Shown: positions 11,801-23,438 of the stretch, one piece after another
Position numbering within the stretch: position 1 is the first letter of the stretch
Layout: each line of letters begins with the position of its first letter
Assembly: GCA_001792895.1 (NCBI GenBank)
Contig: MARA01000004.1
Coordinates: forward strand, 1,984,001 to 2,048,000
Direction: 5' to 3'
Origin: Lentinus brumalis
Lineage: Eukaryota; Basidiomycota; Agaricomycetes; Polyporales; Polyporaceae
Length of the DNA stretch: 64,000 bases
The notes under the pieces: generated by a model
Database searches by the model: none
What the model saw: the letters and a program-made list of their open reading frames with translations, nothing else
What the model was told of the DNA's origin: nothing
Position numbers and translations under genes: made by a program

Positions 11801-13215
11801 ATGGGTGCTACACGACTTGCAACCTCTGCGACCTCGCAGTGGTTCTTCCCAATCTCCGCACTTTACAAGACTCCAAGCCGAACGACATCAGACATACCAC
11901 TAGACAAGGAGCTCTACGATCGGAGTAGAGGCGTTGAATTTTTGTATCGCCTCGGTGTATCACTTGGGCTGTAAGTCTCCTCCCATATAAGGCGAGAGCG
12001 CCATGTTGATTGATCAATGACAGGCCGTCTTCAGCCATGTACACCGCTGCGACGTGGTTCCACCGATTTTACATGCGGTACTCTATGGAAGATTACCATC
12101 GCCAAGTGAGCACTGCGACATATTACTGTGCGACGATCCTCACGACACCGAGTAGGATGTGGCAGCATCCTGCATATTCTTGGCCACAAAGACAGAAGAG
12201 TGCGGACGCAAGCTCCGCGATGTCGCCAAAGTGGTCTGTTCCAAGGTTTCCAAAAAGGACATCAAAGAGATATCAGACGATAGCAAGGTATCTTGTTCCT
12301 TCCGATATCGGTTGTGAGTGCTGACCTTCCTGCAGGAAGTTGAGGAATGCCAAACCAGCATCTTGCTTACGGAAGAGGTTCTGTTGGAAGGCCTATGCTT
12401 CGACTTCGTCGTAGATAGCCCGCACGCAGAGCTTGTCGACCTATACGAGGCGCGCTCTTCGTATAGTTTGCAAGTCGAGGAATGCGCTTGGTCAATCGCG
12501 AACGACTCGTGAGTGTGATGGTTCTATCGATCACTCGCCTTATCTCATGCACCCTGACCGCGCAGGTATCGGACGCCATTGTGCATCTTGTATCCTCCGA
12601 AGATCATAGCAGCCGCTTGCTATGTGCTTGCCGAGCACGCCATCGAAGGGCCGCAGTCCTCACCGTTAGATGCCCGCATTGCGTCTCCCGCGCCGTCCGC
12701 GTCCTTACCAACTCCACCTTCGCACAAGGTGCAGCACAACGGCGTGTCGCGCCATGCCGTCGAGTTTTTCAGGTTCAATGAAACGGAGCTGGCAAGCGTA
12801 GCAGGTTCGTGTGTCCACACAGCCGCGAGCTCCTGAGGTTTATCCGCTCGATTCAACCAGACGCGATCAGCATCCTCCTGGAGTACTACGGCGCGCAAGA
12901 CCTCCAGGGTTCCAGCGAGTTCCTAACAGCTGTGACGTCTGTGGGTATGCTTTGCAGTAACGTAGGGTCTGCGCTGACATCACTCGTACCCAACAGATCC
13001 CGCGGCCGCAAAGCACGTCCCCTCGGGAGAAGCTCTACAGGCCCTTCGCGCACTTTGCTCCGGGTGGTCCGCCGCCTGTGAATTCGTCAACACCCGAGCA
13101 TGCTATCGGCCGCGGTGCGACTCCCACACAGCCCGGAGCGAACTCTCCGGGAAAATTTGCCTCGGGTGGTTGGAGGCCCGTGACGGAAGGTACCCAGGAA
13201 GGGCATTACCAGTGA
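11801..13215 (+). CDS. Cyclin of the T/K type (CTD-kinase or P-TEFb regulatory subunit)
   Basis: Seven exons: 11801-11970, 12024-12105, 12156-12287, 12336-12508, 12566-12804, 12861-12940, 12997-13215. They give 364 residues with every junction in phase. The cyclin box starts QWFFPISALYKTPS and contains AATWFHRFYMRYSMEDYHRQ, then CIFLATKTEECGRKLRDV, with LLTEEVLLEGLCFDFVVDSP opening the second fold and YRTPLCILYPPKIIAAACYV after it. The pattern is that of transcriptional cyclins (Ctk2, Pch1, cyclin T/K), which pair with Cdk9/Ctk1-like kinases to phosphorylate the RNA polymerase II tail. The end is a proline/glycine-rich tail (IPRPQSTSPREKLYRPF onward). The family is clear; whether it is the Bur2/Pch1 or the Ctk2 orthologue cannot be decided by eye. 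Confidence 0.85.
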
Positions 13216-13593
13216 AGAGCCCGTTGAGCCTCGCGTCTGATAAGTAGGGCCCGAGGCCCCGAGCCAGTGTGCCGGCGTTGGCGCTGACTCCGGTCTGTTT
13301 AGGGTTATGTCGAGGAGTCATCCGAAGCCTGTCCGAGGCTCTGAGTCCCGCTGGTTGCCTGAAAGTTTTTGTGGAAGCTCTCATATCGTGCGCTGTTGTA
13401 TGCATGCTGATCGACCTTGCTATCGTGCACGACATGTATAATACATCAATAATGTACAGTATCTCCGATCATACATGAATGAGTCAAGGGCTTGCGGTGT
13501 GCGAAGAACGCGTGTGGCCGGAGTCTTTGGTTGCGAACAGGTCGCGAAGCACAAGTCTCCACATCCGGACCGGCCGGGAGGGTCCAGAGAGGG
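13216..13593. other. Intergenic region between convergent cyclin and POP4
   Basis: 378 bp, expected to hold two 3' UTRs. No gene or clear repeat was seen. Confidence 0.55.
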
Positions 13594-15185
13594 TCATAGT
13601 TCTATCGTCTCCTTGTGTTTGAACTTCCGACCTGCACGTTCGGCTGCGCGGTAGCAGAAGTGATTCCCATACAGCTCGAGCTCAATGTGCGGCATGTCCA
13701 GGATCGTCTTCGAGGTCCCAGTCGGAGCTGTCGGTGGTAACGCGGGCATGACATACAGGGGCACCGCGAGGACGAAGATACTGTTCTGCTTCGGGAGCAC
13801 TGTCGGTGGCTATGTGAACACTAGTCATGAACGAGTATGGCGACGGCGTACTTTTGAGCTGGTCATTTCGGGTGATCACCTTGAACGCGTTCTCCGTCTC
13901 GTGCATTACTATGCCCGAGAGCCCGACAAGACAAGGGTTCTTGCTCTGCCGCACTGAGAAGCAGGTCAGAACCCTGGTTGTCGCTGACAGAACGAGCAGT
14001 GACGAGCGCTCTCTGCGGAACGCCCGAAGAAAAATGGGATATGGCAGAGCCTCGTTGCTCGTGGTCATACGCGTGATTGCGGCACGACAGAAGTTGCGCG
14101 ACATGGACACGGATTTCCCATCAGTGCGACGGACGACCCTCTACATTCAATTGACGTGTCCCTCCGATTCGTTTCACTGCTGACGGAAATCAGGTCGCGA
14201 GGGAGGGAACGGCCTAGGTGGAGGGACGTGTCATTGTGAACGATCCAAGCCATGTGGGATTAGCCACAGCCAATGTTGAACGTTTAGCGCCCTGAACATC
14301 AAGTAACACCAGTCTGAATATCAGTCCGTCGCACTTGACAAACGCAGTGATCGCGCTGCGCATCAGCATGACACGGAGTTTTTAGTCGAGGACGAGCGTT
14401 GGACAGATGTAACCGACCTGGTTCGTCCTGGGAGCTGCAGGAACAGTCAGGTGTTCTTTGTAATTCAGAAGCCCGTTTGCCTGGAGGGATGTGGGCAAAC
14501 AGGACCAAACTGGCCGCAGGCGTTTCTGGAAGGATAGTATCCATGACCGGAGTACACACCTGTTACGATCGCACCATGGAAGTCCGCCTTAATGAGTTTT
14601 GCGTGCATGCCGGCTGCGCTGGGCATCGCTGACGCAGGGTCCGTACTCGCGACCGCGGGCTGGGGCAATAGGGAGAGAAGCTCTGACATGTAACCGAGCC
14701 AGAGAGAGTGTAGAGGAAGGAACAAGTGGAATCTTGGTACACAATGTCAGCGTACGCACACAGCTCCTGGCCCGACAGTCCGCACTTGGTCTCGTCTTTC
14801 TGCAGCTTCCATAGACCTTGCTTCCGACTATCTTTCTTGCTGATGACACCTGCTGCCTTGCGTGTGCGTTCGGCGGTCCGCTGAGCCCGTTTCTCTTCAC
14901 GCTCCTTCTTGGCCTTGCTCTCGCGGGCGGGGTTCTCGAGGAGAATCTGTCGTCCTTGAACGCGACTCGCGTACGTCTGTGCGGGATCGGAGGACCTGGT
15001 GACGCTACGCTTGACGTAACTGGGGATGAACGGAGTCGTGGAATCGATTTTCAGACGTTCGTTCTGGCTCTGCGATGAGAGATAGCGGGGGCGTGAAGAG
15101 ACATGGGACGGACATTGATGAGCGGCAGCGCGGCGTAGACGTCCTTGTGGCCGCTATCTGCTGCGCGGTAATACATAAAGGCCAT
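13594..15185 (-). CDS. POP4: RNase P / RNase MRP protein subunit POP4 (Rpp29)
   Basis: Pop4 binds the catalytic RNA of RNase P and MRP, which process pre-tRNA and pre-rRNA in the nucleus. Exons are 15185-15114, 15069-14786, 14732-14560, 13953-13852 and 13799-13594, giving 278 residues with all phases consistent. Diagnostic stretches are SRVQGRQILLENPARESKAK with a charged helix after it, SLWLGYMSELLSLLPQP, AGMHAKLIKADFHGAIVTV, then the Sm-like beta-barrel core SKNPCLVGLSGIVMHETENA and LPKQNSIFVLAVPLYV. The C-terminus is KFKHKETIEL. The third intron (13954-14559) is 606 nt, about ten times the usual size here. The start at MAFMYYRAADSG is the first of two nearby in-frame ATGs; the second, four codons on, is also possible. 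Confidence 0.92.
13954..14559 (-). other. Unusually long intron (606 nt) inside POP4
   Basis: The donor follows codons for IVT (gtgtgtactcc) and the acceptor is cttctcag before VRQSKNP. Other introns of this gene are 44-54 nt. No terminal inverted repeats, long frame or clear box C/D or H/ACA signature was found by eye. An intronic small RNA or an old insertion would both fit. Confidence 0.8.
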
Positions 15186-18100
15186 CCTGCACTGCCGGAG
15201 ACAATATGGCGGAGAGGAAACAAGAGCACAGAGCCAGAACGGGCGGAGAAGATCAGGGTTTGAGCCCAAGGCGGCCAAGGACGCGCAGAGGATCCCAGCG
15301 CGTACAGCTTCCACGTGCAGCGCGTCCACCGAACCACATCTTGCTCTTCCTTTCTGGGCCAGCCGCAGAACCAGCCGCCCTGAACTTTGTCGCAGCCTCG
15401 CTTGCACAGGACGTCTCTTGCCGTCTCCCACCTCGTCCTATGCAGGTGCATGACCTTGCTCTAATATGTCAGCTGTTCAGGCGGTTTTGAGCGAGGATGC
15501 GCCGCGGATGAACGCTGCCCAACCGTCCCAGCCATGTGGGAACCTAGCCGCCACGACCTACAAGGCGACCCGACTCAACAGCTGCTGCATGGGGCATGTA
15601 TGCCCCGAGCACATGAATCGAAGTGTTCATTAGCTTGCAACGCACCCCGCTTGACCGGTGTGTCTCGCTACCGCAATCGATAAGTGACCAGGCGAACGTT
15701 CATGCGCTCATTCCGTCCGAAGTATTGCAGCTGCACTGGCCGATGAACTTGAAGATCCTCCTTGGCTGCCCCCGGTGCTACGCAGCTCTGTGCAGTGCCC
15801 TGCAGAGCCGTTCGGACGCTGTTTGGAAGACCTGCCGGTGAGTCGCCCGCTCTAGCATATTGGTCGTTTGCTCAAGGATGCGCTCACGCCGCGTACGGAG
15901 TTCGGTCCACGCATCACGATGGCCAGGGGGGCAGGTTTTAATGCTTTCCATATATGACGGTCTACTCGATTCGGCTCGTGATATTGCGCACGACTATGAT
16001 CTGATGACTGCGACATGCTCCATCCGCCCAACTTTCCATTGATACCGCTCTCAGTACAGCCCACAGGTCCGTACTCCGTAACCGTCCGCGTTATCTTGCC
16101 AGTCATCTGACCGCCGTGGCGGGATCTTTCCAGGCGCTTCAGATTCCTCCCTGCGAATTTGCGACCGGCCCTGCGAGCCACTGCCTGATCGCCTTGAGCT
16201 TCGCGGATGACGAGATGGCGTCTGACTTCATGGGTATATGAAGAAGGTGGGAGTGCCCGAGAGAGGCGGCGATAAGGCGAGAAGCGGCTCCCCCGTCGCG
16301 GGTGTGCCAGACGCTGCGCCAGATTTCCGACGTCTGTCCTCGGGAGTCTATTAGCCGCCAACGTCCCAGGGATCCCCTTGTCGACGCGCCGGCGGCTGTC
16401 TCGGGAGGCCACTATAGGTGCTCTACGCCAGCATGCCCCGCTAGTCAGGGGCGAGGTTTATCTCAGTTACGGGCTGATGAGCGCTGTCTCCGGACGTGCT
16501 TCTCGAGGCATGCTTTCAGAGGGTTTGACACACGTGTTTCGGATACGAGAACCGTTGGTGAGCATCCAAATTCCCCTCGACGAACGTAGCGTTATCTGAC
16601 CGGTACTGTAGCCTTCCGCTGTCCGCTCCTCCTGGCTGCAGAGAGACGACCGATGTGTCAAACTACCGAGGTTCTCGCAAAATCATCTACGAGGAGAGTT
16701 CAAGCTCGCCGTCGCACATCAGCTTCGTGGACGCTCGACCAGATCGCCCTTGTCTGTCAGCTGAAGCTAGCTCCTCGGACCTTATCCCATAACCCACATC
16801 TGGACAGGTGTAGGACCGGATGCTTTACACGAGCAGCTTATAATCGCTACCTGAAAGGGCATGATACACTGCGCACAACGGTAGCAACTTCATGTTCCGT
16901 GCAGAAGACGTTTGAGAGCAGCGTGCATCACGGTGTGGCTTTGTGGCGGATCTCCCCTCTTGTGTGCTTCTGAGACTTCTGCCCCTCTAGGCGCGTAATC
17001 GACTTCATCGAGGTCCATCAACTCCGACTCGATTGCCTTTCCGAGATAACAAGACCGCGGCGAGTACAATATATTAGAACCGGGAAGTACAAGCAATACA
17101 GTAGCGTGATATAAACATGTAGCGAGGATGCGGGGAAGCTATAGCGACGAAGATGTGAGGATACAAGGATACGGGGCGCGCGCTCGCATGCATATTAGTA
17201 CAGTGATGTATGTGGTTGAGCGAAATCTAGCTTCTAGGAACGGCCGAGCTGAACGCAGACGGGACAGAACGCATCGATGACGGGGTCTATCGTAGGATGA
17301 GCAGCTGATCATGTCATGCAAGAGCCGCGGAGGAAGCACGTACTATACTGCTGAGGAAACTGGCGGCTGATAAGGGGAACGGCGAAGCGGAGACGTGAGC
17401 AGAGCCGTCATTGTGCGTGGCAGGAAGCAGGCGGACTCACTATTGCCAGCAAGTCTCCGTGCAGCGGGGTGGGACGCAATTCCTGGGATGCGACGTGCTG
17501 AACTTGCAGTAACGATCATCGCATTGGATCTACAGCGCCAAGGGGGGGATTGAATTGAGATCTACAGGAAACTAGGCAGCGAACACGCGAACCATCTCGT
17601 CGGGCTAAAGATACGACGTTTGGGTCAGCTGTCGACGGGGAAGACGGAAAGGAAAGGCACGCACCAGGTCGACGTAATGCCCGCAGCGTTTGTAGTTATT
17701 GCGAACACTGTCAGGCGACGGACGTCAGGGAGCGCCAACCACAGCAGAGTGCGGCGCCACGAACCGACGCCAGTGACACATCTCTGCGTGGAGGAGAGAG
17801 GGAAGGGGAATATGTACAGAGGGGGGAGGGGAATGCTGGTTGTGAACCTGCGGAGAGCTAACGAACGGCCGCCATTTTATACGAGGGCCGCAACGGTCAT
17901 GTCAAAGATCCGGGCATGTTGTGCAGACATACGACCGCAGGAAGATATTCCCAAAGGCGACGGTGACGATAACATCAGCCCAGCTATCGGCCCGTCCCGC
18001 TGAAGATTGCGCAATGCCTTTCCAGCTCGGACGTATCAAGATGAGTGGTCAGTCGGAGTCGAGGAGAGCAACATGAGGTCGTGGCCGGAGAGCGCCAGCC

Positions 18101-18876
18101 TGTCGACAAAGCAAAACGATCGGGCTCTGCGTATTCGCCGTGGAAAAACCGAAAGCCCTAGAGGCGGTTTTGCCCGTGGCACGCTAAAGCTAAAACGTTA
18201 AACGGAGACAGAATCAGCATTTTTTGGGACAAATGCGCAAGCCTGCAGCGCCGATTGTGGGCGATGGGTCGAGTTAGTGCAAGGCACCTCACGACAGGCC
18301 GACGAAGTACTCACCGCGGTGTGTTGTCGCAGTATAGAACCCGATCATACCCGTTTGGGCACAACGAGGTATCAGCAGATCTCTTCCCGTCTTTCTCGAA
18401 GGAGCCGCCCATCACGGTACAAAAGCCAGAAGCAGCGGATCCGCGGAAAGACGTCGAGACGGTACGACACGTCAGGGCGATTCACTGTGGAATGCAAGGT
18501 GGCCGATGCAGGTATATCGCTAGCGGGTGTACAAGGATGCAGGCCATCCTAGACCATCAAGATGAGATCGATACCGCATTCCGGCGTGGCCTTGCGACCA
18601 GCCACGAGCGAGCCCTGAGCGAGCCGACCCCGGAGGGCGGTACGAAAAAGGACATGTAGCCACAGAGTGCGCAGTCATACGGTTTAAGCAGGCTCGTGGC
18701 GGGCCAAGACGTCAATTGCTGGTTACTGCCGGTGGCCGCCCACAGCGCAGCGGACTTCGGAAGACCGATCGCACACGTGGTCGACGAAATGCTGCACTCC
18801 TTATCCCATGATTGGGTTCACGAAGTTTATCGCAAAGTATATCGTGTCTCAAGATCTCGTTCCAATATCGGAAATA
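15186..18876. other. Gene-poor 3.7-kb region
   Basis: No gene could be assembled with confidence. Candidates seen are an F-box-like exon at 15704-15837 (listed separately), a plus-strand frame at 18255-18659 and a minus-strand acidic stretch (ELMDLDEVDYAPRGAEVSEA) at 16890-17096. None has a consistent set of splice junctions. Decayed genes or an uncharacterised locus are both possible. Confidence 0.4.
15704..15837 (+). pseudogene. Possible F-box-like exon or remnant
   Basis: The frame reads IPSEVLQLHWPMNLKILLG and continues to ALQSRSDAVWKTCR. This is followed by a good donor (gtgagt). The spacing of SEVL, LH-PM-L, SRS and VWK-R resembles basidiomycete F-box proteins, where the motif recruits substrates to SCF ubiquitin ligases. 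Downstream exons in the expected frame were not found and the upstream part has stops, so it may be a relic. The call rests on pattern similarity only. Confidence 0.25.
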
Positions 18877-20309
18877 TCAGCCGGCGAACATGCCAACAAG
18901 ATACTGGCTTACACCCTCGGGAGTCAGGATCCCTACGTCCGAGAACACCAGCGAGATCAAGTCCGGCCTGGTGTGGCTGTCAGGAACAGTCCAACCGACA
19001 GATCCGTTTACTCACCGTGTGTAGTCAACTCCGGGATTCTTCGCTATCTGCTCTTGACTCATTGCTCGTTCTGTGCTCGACGATGACGTTTCCGAGCGTA
19101 CAGGCCCCTTGGTCGTGGCATCCAACGTTGCAAATGATGGCGCATCACTGTGGCCAGCTGACCGTCCTGTCGGAGTGGGGAACGATAGGATGTTTGGGTT
19201 GTGAGTGGGGAGATCGTACTGCGATAGCGGGAACAGGCGATGGAACTTGTAACTGCAGCAAAGTGATTAGTATTAGGCGGCAACTTTTACCGTGGCCGTT
19301 CGTAGACCCACCTCTCCGCCAGTGCGTAAAACGGTTTATTCGCTGCTTTGGCGATGATAGCCATCTGGTTGCTCCCGACGTAGTTGATCAGACCGCCACT
19401 CTCGACGACGGCCTCCGAACCGACGAGGACAAAGTCAACCCGATCCATCACATACGCGACTGCGGAATCGAGCACTAGTGTGCATGGAATACCGGCGGCA
19501 GTCAGCGCGTCATGTGTTTTGAGGCTTCACAGGAACAAAACATGTCGCGTCAGCACGTTGAAACGTCCAGGAGAAAATTTCTCCGTGCTTACCCTAGTCC
19601 TCGAGGCCGCGACTCGGTGACATACACGGAAATACGTTTCGTCTTGTGAGCGTGGAGCAATGCTTTCAACACCACGCGTGAGTACGAGTGCGTGAGGATC
19701 TGCACGTATCGGCCGATAAGCATCAGCGCACGCTACGCTGCTCAGGGCACTCACGACTGCGTCGTCCTTGATGAAGCCGAGTGCGAGCTCGGCGATTTTA
19801 TCACGGAAGGAGATCGCCTCCGTTGCATATTTGCGGCCCTGTTGCTCGAGCTCTTCCTTCAGCTCAGCAAAATTCTACGATATTGGGCAGTCAATATGTA
19901 TTGCTAGACCAGTTGGGAGTTCCCGGCACTGACATCGGCCTCATGCGGGAACAAAGTCACGAATGCGATGAAAAGCTCGCATCCGGCATTGAGGCTGATC
20001 GGGTTTTGCGAGCGCCGCTTGAGCTCCTCGGCGCCGTCATTCAAGGCTTGCACAAGTTCAAACATGGTACCGGCTTGAAACTGTCCACATCTGTACTGGT
20101 TATATGACAGGCTTCGCGATACTCACGCACCATTTGACTTCACGATCGCCTCCGCTAGCGACAAGATAGCTGCTAATGGTGGCGATATCTAGGCAGAACC
20201 ATGAATGAGGCCCAACGACTATGAGGCTCAAACTTACCTCATCATCTTTGAGGAATTGCTGGAAGGTAGCGTAGATGTCGAAAGCTGTGCTTTGTGCAAC
20301 TGCTGACAT
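18877..20309 (-). CDS. GCN3: Translation initiation factor eIF2B subunit alpha
   Basis: eIF2B alpha is the regulatory subunit of the eIF2 guanine-nucleotide exchange factor and senses phosphorylated eIF2 in the general amino-acid control response. Exons 20309-20238, 20188-20131, 20073-19934, 19874-19755, 19699-19593, 19524-19312, 19252-19016 and 18967-18877 splice in phase to 345 residues. Landmarks are FDIYATFQQFLKDDE at the start, FIAFVTLFPHEAD, SRVVLKALLHAHKTKRISVY, VTESRPRGLG, then CTLVLDSAVAYVMDRVDFVL, GSEAVVESGGLINYVGSNQM, AIIAKAANKPFYALAESYKF and the terminal block PDLISLVFSDVGILTPEGVS. An insertion of about 40 Ser/Thr-rich residues lies before the last block. The gene appears intact. 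Confidence 0.95.
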
Positions 20310-22820
20310 CGCGTTGCGGCCGTCTTAACGGTAGATCTGTATACCTAGGATGGAGGCGGATCTGTGTTACGCAAATGCCAGGCGGATATGGCGGAGAGCC
20401 GATAAGCGTGTGTTGTGCCACAGGAGAGTAACGGAGGTAGTGGCGTAAGGCAAGGAAAAGCAACGCTGTGTGACTCGGAGCTCACAATCGCGGTTGATCG
20501 GGCCGAGTCACTTCGGCCACGTGAAGTGACTCCGTGACAGAGTGCCGCGGGTGTTTGGTAGTTCTCTGACGGGTCCCAGCGCGTTGACGCTTACTCTGTC
20601 GATAACAACGGCGACGATGTCGCGGAGAGCTCGACTTAACCACTGTAACAGGATGTGGCTATTAGGCCGTGACGGGTTCTTGCATGCTGATGCCGGTTGT
20701 GAGCACGGTGACTCCGGTTAGCGACAATCACGTCCCTTGTCTGATGCGCACCGCGGCAATGCAGAGGACTTGCTGTGAGATATAGAGCTCTTAAAGTTCA
20801 GCAGCTCCCCAATCAAGTGTCAAGCACTGCGAGAGCCAGCAAGCTGTCTATCGTTGTTGGTGCAAGTTGAGCAGTGACGAGGATCAGTCCTTGGGCGACC
20901 CGGTTCGCTTCAGCGACGACACAACGCGGTCAGGTGACACCCCAGTTCCTTTCGATCTCGATCGATCGCGCCTTCTCCCTCGAACGCTTCCTCCTGCCGT
21001 CACCGCTCTCTCACCCCTCCAAGTCCGTGTTTTGAGTCGAACTTTCGCTGCCACCTATGGCTTCAGTTGGTGACAAAATGAGCTAATCATTCGTTAATGT
21101 CCGAGTGAATAACGGATTCACTGCATGCTTCCCGTCGATGCCGCTCTTTAATGGCATGTTACGAGAAGTCCGCCGCGTGTGTACGGCACGTCCGATTCTT
21201 ACGCCCCCGTCTTGTGCGCGTCCAAGTTTGCCCAATTTTGAAGCGTTCCGATTGACGGACATCCGTGCTGGCTACCCAACCCTGCTTTTCGGACAGGGCG
21301 ACATGTCCATCCGCCCAAGAAACATAGGTAACACTGCAACATGAGCGGTCCGCGTGAGATCCAGACTGCACGACAGACAATTGCTAAGTATGCCTCAGGA
21401 TAAATTGGTGTTACATATCCAGCGCCGAATGAGTCTGACGACATTGCATGTGGACAGCGTCAGCGAACTGCGAGCCTCGCGTCTCGCCAGGCCTCGCCTG
21501 TGCATCGTACCATGGTAACTTCTTGCTGTCTTGAACTGTGACGTCTACGTGCGTCGGAGCGCCCTTGTGCTTGACGGGGTAACCGGAGGTCTCTCATTGG
21601 CAGCGGCGGGGGAACAATCCTCGCTTTTCTCCGCCATCGAGCTTTCCAGTCTTCTGAACTTCCCTGAACGGCGCGCGAGCAAGTTGACGGAGGATGCGAT
21701 AGTCGACCGACGGCGACGGGCATTTGAATCCGGACGGGAAGATTGCAGGAAACGATGACGTCCACCGCGGTCCGTGTGGTTTACCCTAATACCCAGGGGC
21801 GGCTGTCATGACACGCGAGCAACGCGGTGACCGCAATCGGTCGTCAAGGGCGCGCTCTGGACGCCGGAATCAGTTAGGGCGCAAACAGCCCGGAGCCTTG
21901 GCCTCCGCCTTCAACTCTATTAGGCTGGGTGTTTTGGGCCTTAGCTCGAGGCTGGAAACTTGAAAGTTGCAGTGGACGTAAACCACGCAGCCTCGGTCCT
22001 GGAAGGGCGTGGGGGCCATGAAGTGCGCCCACAATCATATCTCACGCCGAACGTCAGCGGAAAATGGTGCGCCTGCTCGCCACCCACCCTGGTCGTGAGC
22101 GGAGACGGCCGCGCGGTTGAGCGTCGGCCTAGGCGATAGCCGCCGAGGGCGGGATATTGGTTTGAGTCGGCGGCGCGCGTAACTGCGTCTACGGTCTCCA
22201 TCGCAGCACGGAGCAGGGGGTGCATTTGCCGCAAAGCGCAGCCAGATGCAGCAGGCGAGGGGGTCGGTATAAGGCAGGGAAGGAGGGCAAAAGAGAGGCA
22301 GAGGCCAGGGCTGGAGGAACAATGGGGTGGGAAGAGGAGATTTGGCAGGAAACGCAATGCCGAAATGCCCAAAAAAGTGCATGCTTTGCTCATCGAAACA
22401 CGTTTCGTGTCTTTGCCGCGTCGGAATGCCTGGGGCGGCCGCTCTCCGTGGCGATCGCCAGGTCCAAATACAGTCGCCTCGGCGCAACGCCCGCCCTTCA
22501 AAAGGCCCGACGCGAGATTATGTTTTTCTCCTCCTCCATCTCCCTCTGACATACCTCCTCCCCCTCCGCCCCCTGACGCGCTGTGCTCAACGTGTTTGCC
22601 GTCCGGGCGCACGGTTCTTTTGATCCACACTCTTAACTGCTGGAGGCGGCCTGGCTGGATTGTTCGCCATTTCGGGGTGAGTACTCTGCTCTGCATATAT
22701 GTCGCGCGACCAGCCAACATTCGTTCCTCAATGTACACAGTCCACTACCGTCATTCTCTTCCGTTCCGCTTCCCCCGCGATACCGCCCCCTTCGCGCACC
22801 CGCAAAAGCGACTACGCGTC
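20310..22820. other. Long intergenic region, about 2.5 kb
   Basis: No supported gene. A small plus-strand frame at 20867-21073 reads like protein (SSDEDQSLGDPVRFSDD) but has no ATG at its start. Large overlapping frames on both strands at 21941-22820 come from GC-rich, pyrimidine-biased sequence upstream of the next gene. Confidence 0.45.
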
Positions 22821-23438
22821 ATGGCCAGCCCCCCGCCACAGTTGTTCTTCAGTAACGAGGTCGCGTCCATGGATGAGTGGGCGAAACGGACAGGCATCCC
22901 CCTAACCACCGCCGACGCCCTGGGTACCAACTACGCGCGAGCGCGTCGCTGGCTCCTGTCTATCCGCTCGCAGCTGGTGCAGGAGCATGGTTGGCGCGAT
23001 GTCACTCCGCTCGACTCTCGACTCCTTTTCGACATCGAGTGTCCCACGCCATACCGGTCTGCAGGGGGCCTTCCACGCAGTCCCAATATGCGTCTACAGA
23101 TCCCCGTGAATGCCTCCTCGTTCTTCTCGCGAGAACGACGCGTCCAGTGGGAGATGGTTTTCCACTCGGCGCTCTTCCCTGGGCTGCGGCATACGGTGCC
23201 GGCCATCGCGGACCTTCTACACCTCCTCCAGTGCCTGCTCACCGGCATGGTCGTGCTCATCAAGGAGGAGCAGATTCCCGGTGAGGGCGTATACCGGACC
23301 ATCCGTGGATTGCCGCCCGTCGAGTGGGTGACGAGCCATGAAGCCGCCCTCGTCGACATCTTCGGACCTTCCCACTACCGACAGTTGTTCCGCGCCGCGA
23401 GCGACAACCGTGTCGCGTTCAAGCTCGAGCGGGCCTAG
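22821..23438 (+). CDS. Hypothetical protein, single exon, 205 residues
   Basis: The intronless frame starts at ATG 22821 (MASPPPQLFFSNEVASMDEW) and ends FKLERA. I do not recognise the family. The sequence looks like a real globular protein: WAKRTGIPLTTADALGTNYA, RARRWLLSIRSQLVQEHGWR, a leucine-rich segment LLHLLQCLLTGMVVLIKEEQ and a C-terminal part with VEWVTSHEAALVDIFGPSHY. There is no signal peptide or clear membrane span. The frame stays open upstream to 22365, but that part is proline-rich and pyrimidine-biased and is more likely 5' UTR. Confidence 0.6.
   Translation: MASPPPQLFFSNEVASMDEWAKRTGIPLTTADALGTNYARARRWLLSIRSQLVQEHGWRDVTPLDSRLLFDIECPTPYRSAGGLPRSPNMRLQIPVNASSFFSRERRVQWEMVFHSALFPGLRHTVPAIADLLHLLQCLLTGMVVLIKEEQIPGEGVYRTIRGLPPVEWVTSHEAALVDIFGPSHYRQLFRAASDNRVAFKLERA

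Noticed and set aside
15852..16412. 186-residue minus-strand frame
   Set aside because: Arginine- and serine-rich with no conserved block or splice partners; likely chance in GC-rich DNA.
21941..22738. 265-residue minus-strand frame with a poly-glycine run
   Set aside because: It is the reverse of a pyrimidine- and proline-biased stretch upstream of the hypothetical gene; composition is abnormal and there is no family match.
22365..22820. Upstream extension of the hypothetical protein by 152 codons
   Set aside because: Proline-rich, pyrimidine-biased sequence typical of a promoter or 5' leader; the downstream ATG fits better.
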